From assembly GCF_001661345.1 (NCBI RefSeq), contig NW_017962916.1, positions 71,369-135,368 of the forward strand: a stretch of 64,000 bases of DNA, in the 5' to 3' direction. Shown one piece after another: positions 8,067 through 17,700 of the stretch. Position 1 is the first letter of the stretch. Each line of letters starts with the position of its first letter. The DNA is from Ascoidea rubescens DSM 1968 (lineage: Eukaryota > Ascomycota > Saccharomycetes > Ascoideales > Ascoideaceae). The notes below the pieces were generated by a model. That model saw nothing but the letters and a program-made list of their open reading frames with translations. It did not search any database and was not told the DNA's origin. The position numbers and the translations under genes were made by a program.

Positions 8067-10319
8067 TTATATGAAGAACAGGCGATTGTGCTCGATCAAT
8101 AGCTCGATGGCCTGGTTTAGCTGGCTGATTTTCTGGTTTTTGTAGACCAAACTGCCCTTCTTGATGTACTTGAAACTCTCGTTTCCAAAGACTAGTTTGT
8201 CGCTGTCGTCGTTGCTGAATGTAATTGCAACATCCTTGTTTTCGAACTCAGATAGTTTCAAATTCTTCAACTTTAGACATAAGCTGGTGTGGATTTGGTT
8301 GTAATTCATATCGCTGTTTTGTAGTTCGTTGTAGTCTAATGCCTGGTTAATGTGGCTGATGATGTCGGAAAACAACTTGATATTAGTACTGTCACTGTTA
8401 GAGTGAGCTAGTAGTTTATTGATAATTTGAGATAGAACCTCATTGTTTTCAAACATTTTGTAAATTAGATCCACCAAGAATTTGTCTAAATCATTTTCAT
8501 GGAATAGATGCTTGTAATTGATTAAAATCAATAGTAAAACATTTAAAATTTCTTCGACCAACGAGTTTATGTTATTATTAGCATGAGAAATATTTGTTTT
8601 TAAATTGAACTTTTCAACGTTTTTAAAAATGAAATTGATTAGTTGGAAAACAGAGAAAAATAAGTTGCTCCAATTATAGCGGTCTGAAGTTTTCGTGTGG
8701 TTATTGATTAATATTAATAGAATCTCATAGATGTTTATAACTGACAATTTATAGCTAATTATGTCTAAATTAGAAGTCAAGTTGTATCTAATGAGAGTTT
8801 GGTTGGCATTTAAAATGTAAAAAATCATTGAAGTAAATTCATTGTCATTCTCAATATCATCAAGAATAGGTTTTTTTTGATGACATAGTTTAAAGTTATT
8901 GTTGTTGATTTTATAATTGAATAGATAATTATTATGGTTAACTTGATCATCTCGGTCATGTTGATCATGTTGATCATGTTGATCATGTTGATCATGTTGA
9001 TCATGTTGATCATGTTGATTATTGACAATATTTGATTTAATGAATTTGTTTAAAATCAATAGATTTAATCTTGTCAAGGAATGGTTGATTTTATTATTAT
9101 GTTGATACTGAAATAGAAAAGTGGTTAGACTCAAGTACAATTCAATATTTTCCATCAAATCATATTTTTGAATGAAGGTGCGTTTGAATAAATCAAAGTT
9201 GTTGATGACTAGATTGTAGTAGGTGATATTAAAGATCAATAAATCTGAGTTATTGATGGGCTGTTTTTTATTTTTAAAGTATAATATATCAATTGTTTCA
9301 GGGGTTAGAAACTTGTTGATTAGAAAATCGGAATAGTTGAAATTCAATTTATTGAATTTATTCAAAGTCAAAAAATTCCAAAATGAATTATTTAAAGAAG
9401 ACTGAACCAATAAATCAGGTTTATTATTATTCAAAACGATTAAATTTAAAGAAATCAATTGATTAAATACATGAATTATATGCGTTGAAATTTTCTCATT
9501 ATTAAATAATTGAACCAATAGATTGGTATTACCAATATAATTTTCATTCTCACTCTCAAGATCATTTTCATTTTCATTTTCATTTTCATTGTCTATAGTA
9601 GCATATATTTCATTATTTGTATTGTAATTATTATAATTGGTGACCTCATTATTGTTATACAATAAAATTAAAATAATTAAGATGTCATTGATAGTTTTAA
9701 AGTTTTGTTTTTGATTATCATTGTCCAAATCAAGATTTTTGAAGAAATTAAATAACTGAATATTTAGATTGTTTAAACCAACCAAAAAATGAAAAAAAAT
9801 AGTATTATAAAACAACATAAAGGAAAACTTGATCAATTTCAATTTTAAGTACTTATTGACATTGGAATTAGCTTCATTGTTAAGCAAAAAGTTGTTCAAA
9901 AATTTCATCTTGAAATTGGATTCCAAATTGTTAATATTACCATTGAGAATTAACACATGAATAAGAATTTCGTTCTTGTTCTCAATTGGAGCAGGATGAT
10001 GGTGGTGGCTATTGAGAGTGTTATTCAACTTGTCGAACAAAATAACAAACAAGTTGATAATAATCAAATAGATGTTGTCATTGTTGGAACTGTCTTTAGC
10101 CAAATAGGTGAGCGAATTCTCAAAAATGGACTGGATAATGGATAGCTGGTAAGGAGACAAGTTGGTAAAGTCCAAGGAATTAAAGGAGGCATTCAAAGCA
10201 GGCTCGTAGATGGGCAAGCTGAAGAAGGTGCTCCAGTACCTCTCGTCTTTGGGACAGGAGGGATTGAAGAGGTAGCTGTAAATGTCAATTCTGATCTGGG
10301 TGTGCAATTGGTCTGCCAT
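8067..10319 (-). CDS. ARMH3-like (DUF1741) helical-repeat protein
   Basis: 750 residues from the first in-frame ATG (10317-10319); the frame upstream is open only from a TTG. The protein is almost entirely helical and rich in Leu, Ile, Asn and Phe. Near the N-terminus the pattern ERYWSTFFSL resembles the FW-elF-L start of the armadillo-like ARMH3 (C10orf76) family. Around residues 545-640 an RYNW..LF.....LI segment followed by a long helical block matches the most conserved part of that family as I remember it. In animals ARMH3 works at the Golgi with GBF1 and PI4KB; that role here is only inference. A 9-base tandem repeat encodes (HDQ)n at about residues 435-455. Coding GC is clearly higher at both ends than in the middle. 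It is divergent from MET6. It could instead be another armadillo-like protein. Confidence 0.55.
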   Translation of the reverse strand: MADQLHTQIRIDIYSYLFNPSCPKDERYWSTFFSLPIYEPALNASFNSLDFTNLSPYQLSIIQSIFENSLTYLAKDSSNNDNIYLIIINLFVILFDKLNNTLNSHHHHPAPIENKNEILIHVLILNGNINNLESNFKMKFLNNFLLNNEANSNVNKYLKLKLIKFSFMLFYNTIFFHFLVGLNNLNIQLFNFFKNLDLDNDNQKQNFKTINDILIILILLYNNNEVTNYNNYNTNNEIYATIDNENENENENDLESENENYIGNTNLLVQLFNNEKISTHIIHVFNQLISLNLIVLNNNKPDLLVQSSLNNSFWNFLTLNKFNKLNFNYSDFLINKFLTPETIDILYFKNKKQPINNSDLLIFNITYYNLVINNFDLFKRTFIQKYDLMENIELYLSLTTFLFQYQHNNKINHSLTRLNLLILNKFIKSNIVNNQHDQHDQHDQHDQHDQHDQHDRDDQVNHNNYLFNYKINNNNFKLCHQKKPILDDIENDNEFTSMIFYILNANQTLIRYNLTSNLDIISYKLSVINIYEILLILINNHTKTSDRYNWSNLFFSVFQLINFIFKNVEKFNLKTNISHANNNINSLVEEILNVLLLILINYKHLFHENDLDKFLVDLIYKMFENNEVLSQIINKLLAHSNSDSTNIKLFSDIISHINQALDYNELQNSDMNYNQIHTSLCLKLKNLKLSEFENKDVAITFSNDDSDKLVFGNESFKYIKKGSLVYKNQKISQLNQAIELLIEHNRLFFI
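8954..9016 (-). repeat. 9-bp coding minisatellite encoding (His-Asp-Gln)n
   Basis: Six perfect copies of GATCATGTT (8963-9016, + strand) plus one variant copy before them, in frame inside the ARMH3-like gene. Unit length is a multiple of three, so copy-number change keeps the frame. Confidence 0.9.
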
Positions 10320-10477
10320 CGTGAGCTGGAGCTGGGCAGTGAGCCAATAGCACAAAGCGCTGCTCTGTGCTTATACCCTTTCTTCTCCACGCCGGCACCG
10401 GCTCTGGCGCAGGCTTGACTCCCGCTCGGCACTCTTTTTCTGTGCATCCACAGCAGTGGCGCCGGTGAATCTGCAGA

Positions 10478-10488
10478 CGGATTATCGC
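10478..10488 (+). promoter_or_regulatory. Promoter 11-mer CGGATTATCGC (copy 2)
   Basis: Second identical copy of the word at 7944-7954, here in the shared promoter of the ARMH3-like gene (about 160 bases upstream of its start) and MET6 (about 390 bases upstream). Confidence 0.35.
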
Positions 10489-10648
10489 CGGAGTCTTGCC
10501 GGAGATCACGATCCTGTCCGCAGCTGCTCCGTCGAACTCCGGCTGTTCAACAAAATCAGCAGCCATTTTCATGTGCAATTTTAGCACTGGTGTCATTTCT
10601 GAAGTGGCTGTGATTGGCTGGCGATTGATTGCTGGTCCAGTGCCTGCG

Positions 10649-10654
10649 CACGTG
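10649..10654 (+). promoter_or_regulatory. CACGTG box, probable Cbf1 site for MET6
   Basis: A perfect CACGTG about 230 bases upstream of the MET6 start. Cbf1 binds this word in yeast sulfur-amino-acid gene promoters and recruits Met4. The assignment to Cbf1 is by sequence and target gene only. Confidence 0.6.
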
Positions 10655-10880
10655 AAATTTCGTTCAGCGAGCTTCTCGTTCCTTTCAAACTTTTTTTTAT
10701 TGCAGTCATAATGAAAATTTCTGCAATTGTCATTTAAATTGACTTTTTTTTCCTTCTTTTTTTTTCCCCTTTGTTTTTCCTCTAAAACTTCCTATTCATT
10801 CAAATTTTCTACATCTTTGGATAATCGGTTTATAGTTATTCTTATCTTGTTTCATTTATCTTGGTTTTTTTGGTTTAATC

Positions 10881-13169
10881 ATGGTTTCATCTGCTGTCTT
10901 AGGGTTCCCAAGAATTGGTCCATTTAGAGAATTGAAAAAGGCTACTGAAGCCTACTGGAATTCAAAGATCTCACAAGAGGAATTGTTAAAGGTCGGTAAA
11001 GAAATTAGACTCAACAATCTAAAATTACAAAAAGATGCTGGTATCGATTCAATTCCTTCAAACGATTTCTCCTACTACGATGCAATCTTAGATTTCTCCA
11101 TCTTATTAAATGTTATTCCCCAAAGATACTCTAACGAAAACTTGTCTCCTTTAGATTTATTATTTGCAATGGGTAGAGGTTTACAAAAGGGCTCAATTGA
11201 TTTGCCAGCTTGTGAAATGGTTAAGTGGTTCGACTCAAACTACCATTACGTTAGACCAACTTTCTCTCACTCAACTGAATTCAAAATCAACGGTTCCAAA
11301 CCAATTGACGAATATTTGGAAGCCAAGTCTATCGGTATTGAAACTACCCCTGTTTTAATTGGTCCAGTCTCTTTCTTGTTTTTGGGTAAATCAGACAAAG
11401 ACTCTTTAGATTTAGATCCAATCTCTTTATTAGATAAATTATTGCCTGTTTACCAACAATTATTAGTCAAATTAGCCAGCGCCGGCGCTAAAAAAGTTCA
11501 AATTGATGAACCAATCTTGGTTTTGGATTTGCCTCAAAACGTCAAATCTGCTTTTAAAGTTGCCTTCAACTACTTGGCTAAAGCTTCCGAAACCATCCCA
11601 TCAATTACCTTAACCACTTACTTTGGCGATGTTATCCCAAACCTCAATGCTATTACCGGTTTGCCCGTTGACACTTTACATTTCGATTTTGTCAGAGGCT
11701 CTTCTCAACTATCTGCTGTCTTGGATATCTTAAAACCAAACCAATCATTATCCGTCGGTATTGTTGACGGTAGAAATATCTGGAAAAACGATTTATCCAA
11801 ATCAATTGATTTTATCAAACCAATCGTCTCCAAATTAGGTCAAGATAGAGTCATTGTTGCTTCTGCTTCTTCTTTATTGCACTCTCCTGTTGATTTAAAT
11901 AACGAAAAGAAATTGGACGCTGAAATTAAAGATTTCTTTTCTTTTGCTACCCAAAAATTGGATGAAATTGTTGTCATCTCCAAGGCTTTATCCAACGGAG
12001 AAGAATCTGTTGCTGATGCTTTAGCTGCTAACAAGGCTTCCATCCATGCCAGAGAAACCTCTACGATCACCAACGACCCAGCTGTTCAAGAAAGAGTCTC
12101 CAAGATTACTCCAAGTTTGTCTGCTAGAGCCTCGGTTTTCCCAGATCGTTACAAAGTACAAAAATCAAGATTTAACTTACCTCTATATCCAACCACCACT
12201 ATTGGTTCGTTCCCTCAAACTAAAGCCATTAGACAAACAAGAAATAAATTCAACAAAGGTCTTATCACTCTTGCTGAATACGATCAATTCATCCAATCGG
12301 AAATTGACGAAGTTGTCAAATTCCAAGAAGAAGTTGGTTTAGATGTCTTGGTTCATGGTGAACCAGAAAGAAATGATATGGTCCAATACTTTGGTGAAAA
12401 ATTAAAGGGTTACGCTTTCACCACAAACGGTTGGGTTCAATCTTATGGTTCCAGATATGTCAGACCTCCAATTATTGTTGGTGACGTCTCAAGACCCCAA
12501 GCCATGACTGTCAAAGAGTCTGTTTACGCTCAATCTATAACAAAAAAACCAATGAAAGGTATGTTAACTGGTCCAATCACCTGTTTAAGATGGTCTTTCC
12601 CTAGAGATGACATTTCCCTAAAAGACCAATCTTTACAATTAGCCTTAGCCTTAAGAGATGAAGTTCAAGATTTAGAAGCTGCTGGCATTAATGTCATTCA
12701 AGTCGATGAGCCTGCTATTAGAGAAGGTTTGCCATTAAGAGATGGTCAAGAAAGACATGATTACTTGGATTACGCTGCTAAATCCTTTAGAATCTCAACT
12801 TCCGGTGTCCAAGATGATGTCCAAATTCACTCTCATTTCTGTTACTCAGATTTAGATCCAAACCATATCAAAGCTTTAGATGCCGATGTTGTCTCTATCG
12901 AATTCTCAAAGAAAGATGATCCAAACTACATTCAAGAATTTGCCAACTATCCAAACCACATTGGTTTAGGTTTATTCGATATCCACTCTCCAAGAGTTCC
13001 ATCAACTGAAGAATTCATTCAAAGAATTGCCACTATTTTGGAAGTTTATCAACCTGAAAAATTCTGGATCAACCCAGATTGTGGTTTAAAAACTAGAAAA
13101 TGGGACGAAGTTAGAGCTCAATTAACTAATATGGTTGCTGCTGCTAAATATTACCGTGAAAAGGCCTAA
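10881..13169 (+). CDS. MET6: Cobalamin-independent methionine synthase
   Basis: 762 residues, the usual length of MetE-type enzymes (S. cerevisiae Met6 is 767). Transfers the methyl group of 5-methyltetrahydropteroyl-glutamate to homocysteine to make methionine; cytosolic. The N-terminal half begins with the typical VLGFPRIGP motif. The C-terminal catalytic barrel carries the zinc ligands in HSHFC (about residues 650-655), an acidic ligand region near IEFSKKDD, and the last Cys in NPDCGLKTR near residue 735. Codon use is strongly biased (GCT, GGT, TTA, AGA), as expected of an abundant protein. The pyrimidine-rich 5' flank and the CACGTG box fit high, sulfur-regulated expression. It converges on COG2. 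Confidence 0.97.
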   Translation: MVSSAVLGFPRIGPFRELKKATEAYWNSKISQEELLKVGKEIRLNNLKLQKDAGIDSIPSNDFSYYDAILDFSILLNVIPQRYSNENLSPLDLLFAMGRGLQKGSIDLPACEMVKWFDSNYHYVRPTFSHSTEFKINGSKPIDEYLEAKSIGIETTPVLIGPVSFLFLGKSDKDSLDLDPISLLDKLLPVYQQLLVKLASAGAKKVQIDEPILVLDLPQNVKSAFKVAFNYLAKASETIPSITLTTYFGDVIPNLNAITGLPVDTLHFDFVRGSSQLSAVLDILKPNQSLSVGIVDGRNIWKNDLSKSIDFIKPIVSKLGQDRVIVASASSLLHSPVDLNNEKKLDAEIKDFFSFATQKLDEIVVISKALSNGEESVADALAANKASIHARETSTITNDPAVQERVSKITPSLSARASVFPDRYKVQKSRFNLPLYPTTTIGSFPQTKAIRQTRNKFNKGLITLAEYDQFIQSEIDEVVKFQEEVGLDVLVHGEPERNDMVQYFGEKLKGYAFTTNGWVQSYGSRYVRPPIIVGDVSRPQAMTVKESVYAQSITKKPMKGMLTGPITCLRWSFPRDDISLKDQSLQLALALRDEVQDLEAAGINVIQVDEPAIREGLPLRDGQERHDYLDYAAKSFRISTSGVQDDVQIHSHFCYSDLDPNHIKALDADVVSIEFSKKDDPNYIQEFANYPNHIGLGLFDIHSPRVPSTEEFIQRIATILEVYQPEKFWINPDCGLKTRKWDEVRAQLTNMVAAAKYYREKA

Positions 13170-13468
13170 TTTTTCTCATTTTTGAAAAAAAATTAAAAAA
13201 GGTTTAATATATTTCTTCATTTTTTTTTTCGCTATTTTTTGGTGATGTGATGTTAACTTCTTTTAGATTTTTTTTATTTCTGAATTTTTTTTTCAAAGAA
13301 AAAATTTGTAATGACTTTCAACTGTACTTTTATTCATTTTTAATGTTCTTCAACAGACGTATTAATAAATATTTATTTATTATTCAAAATATTCAAATAT
13401 TCAAAATATTGTAGTTTTAAAAATTTGATAAAGGAAAATTAAATATTAAAGAAAAAAAAGGAAAATGG

Positions 13469-14527
13469 CTATTCATGAAGCTTTTTCAAAAATTCTTTAT
13501 TTTTCCCTATTATTTCATATATCCCCATTAAATCATGCAACTCAACTGATTTTGTTTTGATATCCTTTATCTTGTCCAAATGTTCATTTAGTAGAGCTAT
13601 ATACTCAAATCTCAAAACATTTACTTTTTTGAATAGTTGTTTTAAAAATTTAAACGATTCATTGTTCAATGTATTTTTGGTTTCAGTTTTTTGTGTATCG
13701 TCGTTGGAATCTGCATCTGCTATTAACAAATCATTTAACGTTATGTTATTTAAATATGTTATGTTGTTGTGAACATCAAAGGATTTTAATGAAGATAAGG
13801 TCAAAACCTCGTCACAATTTTTATTTTCTGGTCTGTCAGTTTCTTTTATGTCTTCTATAAAGGACAAGGAATTGATTAATTGATGAATTGAGAAATAAAA
13901 AGATGTCAATTCTTTTATTTGCTCAATGTTGTCGCTAAAATTATTCATTTTTTTTTCAAAAACATCAACCAAATCAAATAGCAATATTGACTTTTCAATA
14001 AATTTGTTGACTTTGAAAAATTTCTTTTTATAGTATAAATTAACGTTTATTATGTTGCTTGTGGATTGGTAGTCAATTAAATTCTTATTCAAAAATTTAA
14101 TGTAATCAATCAAAGATACCTTCAAGTTACTTATCAAATCCTCAAAATTTTTATTCTTATTTATTGAAGTTGTTAATTTTATAACATCATCATATAGCTC
14201 GTCGTTGATCAATAGTATCAAGTCATTGTCGAGATCTTTGATCAATCCATCGAGATCCTTGGATAAATCATTCAAGAAATAGAAACGAGAATTTTTATAC
14301 AAAAATTCATCAATATCAAAATTATCATTAGAATCAAGTTCTTTAATGGAGATTTTTGAGTTGGTGATTAAATCTTTGAGACCAGTATCAAAAGATTCCT
14401 TGGATATTTTCTGGGGCTTGGGATACTCGTCAGTGCCATCCAAAACATCAAAAAGATAACTGTTTATGTCGCCCAAAGAAAGCTCGCTTAGTTCTTGGTC
14501 TATTGCTGATATGCCATCGCTGCTCAT
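13469..14527 (-). CDS. COG2: Conserved oligomeric Golgi complex subunit 2
   Basis: 352 residues. COG is the tether for retrograde vesicles within the Golgi, and Cog2 is a lobe A subunit. The N-terminal Cog2 signature is clear at about residues 70-130: FDIDEFLYKNSRF, a DLSKDLDGLIKDLDNDL stretch, then LINDELYDDVIKL. The remainder is predicted coiled helix, rich in Leu, Lys and Asn, and short like S. cerevisiae Cog2/Sec35 (262 residues) rather than animal COG2. The first ~40 codons have markedly higher GC than the body of the gene. It is divergent from MTC5, with 247 bases between the two start codons. Confidence 0.85.
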   Translation of the reverse strand: MSSDGISAIDQELSELSLGDINSYLFDVLDGTDEYPKPQKISKESFDTGLKDLITNSKISIKELDSNDNFDIDEFLYKNSRFYFLNDLSKDLDGLIKDLDNDLILLINDELYDDVIKLTTSINKNKNFEDLISNLKVSLIDYIKFLNKNLIDYQSTSNIINVNLYYKKKFFKVNKFIEKSILLFDLVDVFEKKMNNFSDNIEQIKELTSFYFSIHQLINSLSFIEDIKETDRPENKNCDEVLTLSSLKSFDVHNNITYLNNITLNDLLIADADSNDDTQKTETKNTLNNESFKFLKQLFKKVNVLRFEYIALLNEHLDKIKDIKTKSVELHDLMGIYEIIGKNKEFLKKLHE

Positions 14528-14754
14528 TGTTATATATCATGTTCTCTAATCGGTAGAAGGAAGTGCCACATCGCCTGCACTGAAATATCACACAAACCAA
14601 GAGGACCGGTGTGTAGCAGTGGATTATGTAACTACTTAGTCAGTGTAGTTTATAGCTAAAAGAGCCGTCCCCATTTGAAAAGTCTGGACCTCCAAACCCA
14701 AATTGGTCTGAACAATCTTTCATCAAAACTATCTGCCGAAATCTGGTCAATGCA

Positions 14755-14778
14755 ATGAACTACAAGACCCAAATATGA
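14755..14778 (+). promoter_or_regulatory. uORF whose stop overlaps the MTC5 start (ATGA)
   Basis: A seven-codon reading frame, ATG at 14755 to TGA at 14776-14778, ends one base into the MTC5 ATG (14775-14777). A still shorter frame (ATG CAA TGA) begins at 14750. Whether these lie in the mRNA depends on the unmapped transcription start. Confidence 0.4.
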
Positions 14779-17700
14779 CTAAGGATAAACTCTCTCCATG
14801 GAACTCCTCAACCTTTGGTCAGCTCATTACTCTAACTGCTGTCAGCTCTGTAACAGCAATGGCAATATCTCCTTGGGGAAGAGATGTTGCCCTTGCTGGT
14901 AGACAGGGCCTCTATATAATTGATTTAGATGATCCCTTTCACTCGCCCAGAATGATTCCTCATTTGACTCCCTGGGAAGTTGCTGATATTCAATGGTGTC
15001 CTCATCCTGCCAATTCATCATGGGTGGTCTCCACATCTAATCAAAAGGCCATTATTTGGGATTTAAATAAACCTTCTGACTCTCCAGATGCTCATAAGCA
15101 TGTTTTGCATGGTCATTCTAGAGCCATTACAGATATAAATTTTCACACCAAAAATCCCAACATGCTTGCAACCTGCTCGGTAGACAGTTATGTTTTAATT
15201 TGGGATTTAAGAACTAAAAATGAAGTACCAGTGTTGAAATGTTCAGATTGGAGATCTGGTGCTACTCAAGTCAAGTGGAATTTCATAAATGAAAACATTT
15301 TTGCTAGCAGCCATGGCTCTAGTTTTTATATTTGGGATTTGAGGAATAAAGCACAACCTTTATACAATGTTCAGGCTCATGAAGCCAAAATTAATGGTCT
15401 TGATTTCAGCAAAAAAAATGAACATGAAATAATTAGTGCTTCAAATGATTGCACTGTAAAATATTGGAACTATGAAAATAGCGAAGAGCCATTTGCGACA
15501 ATTCACACCACATTTCCTGTTTCTAGAGCTCGTCATTTGCCTTTTGGACATGGCTGTGGTATAATGCCTTTGCGAGGTGGTCATAATTCAATATATCTTT
15601 GCAAACGTCCGGTTCCCACTCCTGAAAACAAAGTTTTTAAATTGGAAAATCCTGTCCATGTATTTGAGGGTCATAGACAACCTGTATGCGACTTTTTATG
15701 GAGATCTAGATATCTAAATGATGACATTTTGTCTTCTGAATATCAGCTAGTCACATATTCAAGAGACCAAAAATTGATACTATGGCCGTTAAACAATTCT
15801 ACTTACACAAGGTTATCTTATTCCAGAAATTCAAGTTATGACAATCATGTTTTCAATGGGAAAAAAAATAGTAAAAATGGCCAGTTTGATTACATAACTT
15901 ACATTGATGAGCCTATTGACCACACTAATAATTATAATGTTACACTTGAGAAGATTAGGAAAAATAATATAAATTTGAAATGGATTTCGGGAATCAGTGT
16001 GGGAAATAATTATCTTGGTGAAGAAGTTAGTCATGTTGCAAGTATGTTGAAAAGTAAAATAAGATTTGAACATATAAATATATTAAAAGGTATTTTGACA
16101 TTTTCCTTAAATTCTCCAATCGTCAAGAAGAAAATTATAGAAACACATGCTGATATACTTCATACCAAAAAGAATGAGGAAAAGGATAAACAAAACACTG
16201 TTTTAGAAAAGGAATTGAATAATAAAAAAGATTTTGTGATTGAAGATATTAAGCCTTCGAATGCCAATACTTTGATGCCTGAAAAAGACGAAAATGAAAG
16301 AGACTATCTGTTTTTGCGAATTAGTTTCAAGTTTCCCAAAACGTATCCTCGAAAAGGTTATCCCAAATTTTTTATTGAAGATACTAAAGAAATAGATCAT
16401 CAAAACCTACTTGATATAAGGGAAAGATTAGATGTAATTTCAAAAAAGTATACTCAAGAGTATTCAGTCTGCATTGAACCGTGTCTAAGATATCTTCTTG
16501 GGTTTACTGTTTCTTTGGAAGATATGAATGATACTGTTACAAATCCTGATATCAATAGAGTGGATGACGAAATTAATAGCTTTGCCAACGATAAATATCA
16601 GTATAAAGATGATAATGATTTGGATAATGAATCTGTAAGTGATTATGATGAGATTAATCCCAAATATGATATAAATCGCCTATTGGAAAATGTAAAGATT
16701 CCTAGTCCGATTAAATCTGCGGGAAGATGGACTGCATCAAATGAGTTAGTATGTTTTAACAATTTTCCCGATGATATAATGGTAACAAAAGTTGATGGTT
16801 ATATCATGAAAACCAACAAATCCAAAATGAGCTACCAACTCAAAACCGTGAAGGTTAAAAATGAACTGTTATCTCTGTTTAATAAAGACAGTGGTTTGGA
16901 ATCAGAATCAGATGAAGTTGATGATACTGATTTGAGGAAATATTGGAAAGATATGTGTGACTTAGATACTGGATCTAATACTGATTTAGGATTTATGCAA
17001 GCAAGCGAGGGCATGAATCAGTTCAATTTTTATCCTATTGTTGGTGGGATTCGTGCTGCCACAAATTTTAATAACAAAACAATTGAGACAAATATCAAAG
17101 ACATTATTGGAAAGGTTGATTTTTCTCATTTGATTCCAAGTAAAAAGGAGTTAGCTCATAATTATAGATTGTTGTTAGAAGATTATTCTGCTGATAAAAT
17201 AGCGCTCTATAATTCTTTTGTAACATCTCATTATGAATATGATGAACTAAGCGATGCATGGAGAGCAATTCATGTTGCCTTAATGAAACATCCTCAGGCT
17301 AATAACAAAAAAATCGAAATGAATGATGATTTACAAGCATTTGATTGGGAGTATTATTCAAATTTCACCGATGAGTTGGTGCTCGACTTATTTAGCTATT
17401 TTTGCCGAACAGATAATGTTCAAATGTTTGCAATGATGAGTTGTTTATTATATGTAAATCCAAATTTGAAAACATGGATCCCAAATGAATTTCCATGTCA
17501 TTTTCCTTATACTAAATATCCTGAAAATAACATTGCAAATTCTTTCTCAAATCAAGTTACTGACGAAAGACAGTCCAACTTGGTTTCCATTTACGATTCA
17601 AGTTTAAATGCACAAAGACTGGATGTTTCAAACAAAACTAATGCAGATGATAGTTCAACTGAGGAGTTTACGATAATGAACGAAGAATCAGAAAACAACA

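Larger units (their letters stand above)
10320..10880. other. Bidirectional promoter between the ARMH3-like gene and MET6
   Basis: 561 bases. The part nearest the minus-strand gene (about 10340-10580) is a GC-rich island with repeated CCGG cores. It contains the 11-mer CGGATTATCGC. The part nearest MET6 has a CACGTG box and then a long pyrimidine-rich tract (about 10685-10870) typical of a strongly expressed yeast gene. Several frames are open across the GC-rich part on both strands but none is convincing as a gene. Confidence 0.6.
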
